From: Diplonema japonicum
Taxonomy: Eukaryota > Euglenozoa > Diplonemea > Diplonemida > Diplonemidae
NCBI GenBank assembly: GCA_964019335.1
Contig: OZ025674.1
Coordinates: 310,001-374,000 of the forward strand
Reading direction: 5' to 3'
DNA: 64,000 nt
In this document: positions 63,001 to 64,000 of the stretch, piece by piece
Layout of the letters: every line of letters starts with the position of its first letter
Numbering within the stretch: the first letter of the stretch is position 1
Notes under the pieces: generated by a model
Databases searched by the model: none
The model's input: only the letters and a program-made list of their open reading frames with translations
Told to the model about the DNA's origin: nothing
Position numbers and translations under genes: made by a program

Positions 63001-64000
63001 ATGTTCACGAAATCAAGCCGCGCCACCATTCATGAGAAGCTCACGCAGAGCACCCGTCGGAGCAGGGGGCATCTTTTGTTCAGAGTCCCGCTGTGTATGT
63101 TCTTTGGGACCGTTCTGATGTTGGAGCTGGTGGGGTACGTATGGGTGCGCATTGTCGTCGCCGCCCTGGAGTACGTCTTCGCAAGACGAAGCAGGACGGG
63201 AGGCCTGGGCGAACTACACAAACAACGAAGGAAAGCAACTACCTACGCAGCTTACAGAGAAACATGCAAAGCTATCGACAAACAGGAAAACCGGGAAGCG
63301 TGGAAGGGAAAAGGAGAAAGCCCGCACTACGACTGCGAAGTTATCAAGGCAGCCGTCAGAAAGCTCATCCAAGCACGCGCCTCATGCGACGCCCGCAAAG
63401 TAATGGAATCCATGTCCCTTTCACGAAACTACGGGGGGATCATGAACCTCGACCTGTACACCAAGACATGGGACGGCACAAAGACAGTGATAGAAAAGTA
63501 CGTTGAAGAAGTAACCGCCTCAATAGAATGGCTATCAGACGCGGACTTAACAGGACCACTTTCCGCAGAACGTGTCGCGTTCCTTCAAAAAGCAAAGGCG
63601 GAGTTCGGCAACACCTCACTCCTAATGTCCGGCGGGGCAATGCTCGGCCTCTACCACATAGGAGTCGTGAAGGCTCTGTTAAAAAACCAACTTCTTCCAA
63701 AGGTAATAAGCGGGACATCAGCAGGCGCTGTTATAGGATGCTACGTATGCACCAGAACCGACGAGGAGCTCACAACAGACCTCAACGACACAAAAGAGCT
63801 CCATCGTCGATTTAGCGATAAAGGTCCATTTTGGGGCGGGAAGGTAATGCAGATGAAGAACGCGTATTTCAATGGTTTTGCGTATGAGTTCGACAACTTT
63901 CACGACAAGATTCTGTGGTTCACGAACGGACTCACGTTCAGGGAAGCGCACGAGAAAACAGGAAGGGTCCTGAACATTACGTGCACACCCTCAAAAACGA
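63001..64000 (+). CDS. Patatin-like triacylglycerol lipase (SDP1/TGL family), 5' part
   Basis: The gene runs off the window; 333 residues are present. An N-terminal hydrophobic stretch (about 29-55) resembles the membrane-associated start of SDP1/TGL-type lipases. The patatin domain begins near residue 205: the glycine-rich oxyanion motif SGGAMLGLYHIGVVKALL (Ser210-Gly212) and the nucleophile elbow G238-T-S240-A-G (VISGTSAGAVIG) are intact. Ser240 is the expected nucleophile; the partner Asp must lie beyond the window edge. Members hydrolyse stored triacylglycerol at lipid droplets. The ATG directly follows a poly(A) run. Confidence 0.88.
   Translation, partial: MFTKSSRATIHEKLTQSTRRSRGHLLFRVPLCMFFGTVLMLELVGYVWVRIVVAALEYVFARRSRTGGLGELHKQRRKATTYAAYRETCKAIDKQENREAWKGKGESPHYDCEVIKAAVRKLIQARASCDARKVMESMSLSRNYGGIMNLDLYTKTWDGTKTVIEKYVEEVTASIEWLSDADLTGPLSAERVAFLQKAKAEFGNTSLLMSGGAMLGLYHIGVVKALLKNQLLPKVISGTSAGAVIGCYVCTRTDEELTTDLNDTKELHRRFSDKGPFWGGKVMQMKNAYFNGFAYEFDNFHDKILWFTNGLTFREAHEKTGRVLNITCTPSKT

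Noticed and set aside
1-64000. rRNA, snRNA or spliced-leader RNA genes
   Set aside because: I looked for 5S-, U6- and leader-like sequences and saw none that I could support.

Overview
The window is nuclear DNA of a single-celled eukaryote. About 18 protein genes are separated by long A, T and C homopolymer tracts, and conventional GT-AG introns can be demonstrated in at least three genes. Every credible host protein gene reads on the + strand. The only clear minus-strand units are one copy of a tRNA pair and one piggyBac transposase. One-way gene order, pyrimidine tracts ending in AG before many start codons, mostly intronless genes, a pseudo-calpain and an acylated PPEF phosphatase point to Euglenozoa (kinetoplastid, diplonemid or euglenid relatives). 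The few short spliceosomal introns fit a diplonemid-like genome best. This assignment is inference: no rRNA or spliced-leader RNA gene lies in the window. TAA, TAG and TGA all act as stops.

Layout. 0.7-4.1 kb: two tandem RING/EF-hand/RanBP2-zinc-finger genes with a TIR element between them. 4.1-4.4 kb: a perfect-looking convergent tRNA-Leu(CAA) palindrome. 4.7-5.2 kb: a LINE tail. 5.2-10.6 kb: small TIR elements, low-complexity DNA and one membrane protein with a mind-bomb-type SH3 domain. 10.7-14.1 kb: an F-box/discoidin-like gene and a catalytically dead calpain. 14.2-16.0 kb: a decayed piggyBac with intact TTAA ends. 17.0-21.2 kb: an EF-hand/CAP/glutaredoxin fusion, the spliced U5 snRNP 40 kDa WD40 gene, and a novel repeat protein. 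21.2-26.7 kb: gene-free homopolymer DNA. 26.8-29.3 kb: an unknown gene and a second, internally deleted piggyBac. 29.4-44.7 kb: a giant BLTP1/Csf1/Tweek lipid-transfer gene whose last intron is swollen by transposons. 45.4-51.4 kb: USB1, a five-exon PPEF-type phosphatase, and an RRM protein. 52.5-54.2 kb: a 5'-truncated LINE. 54.7-62.9 kb: ribosomal protein uL6/L9, an SDR-like protein with a PDZ-like insert, a RING protein, a TIR element, a LINE tail, an F-box protein and an unknown protein. 63.0 kb to the end: the start of a patatin-like lipase.

Functionally the genes are mixed, as expected for directional arrays: RNA processing (U5-40K, USB1, RRM protein), translation (L9, tRNA-Leu), calcium signalling at membranes (PPEF, CAP/EF-hand fusion), ubiquitin-type RING and F-box proteins, and lipid handling (BLTP1, lipase). 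The richest non-gene signals are ten transposable or inverted-repeat elements with definable ends, and a set of four LINE tails that all sit inside poly(T) tracts.
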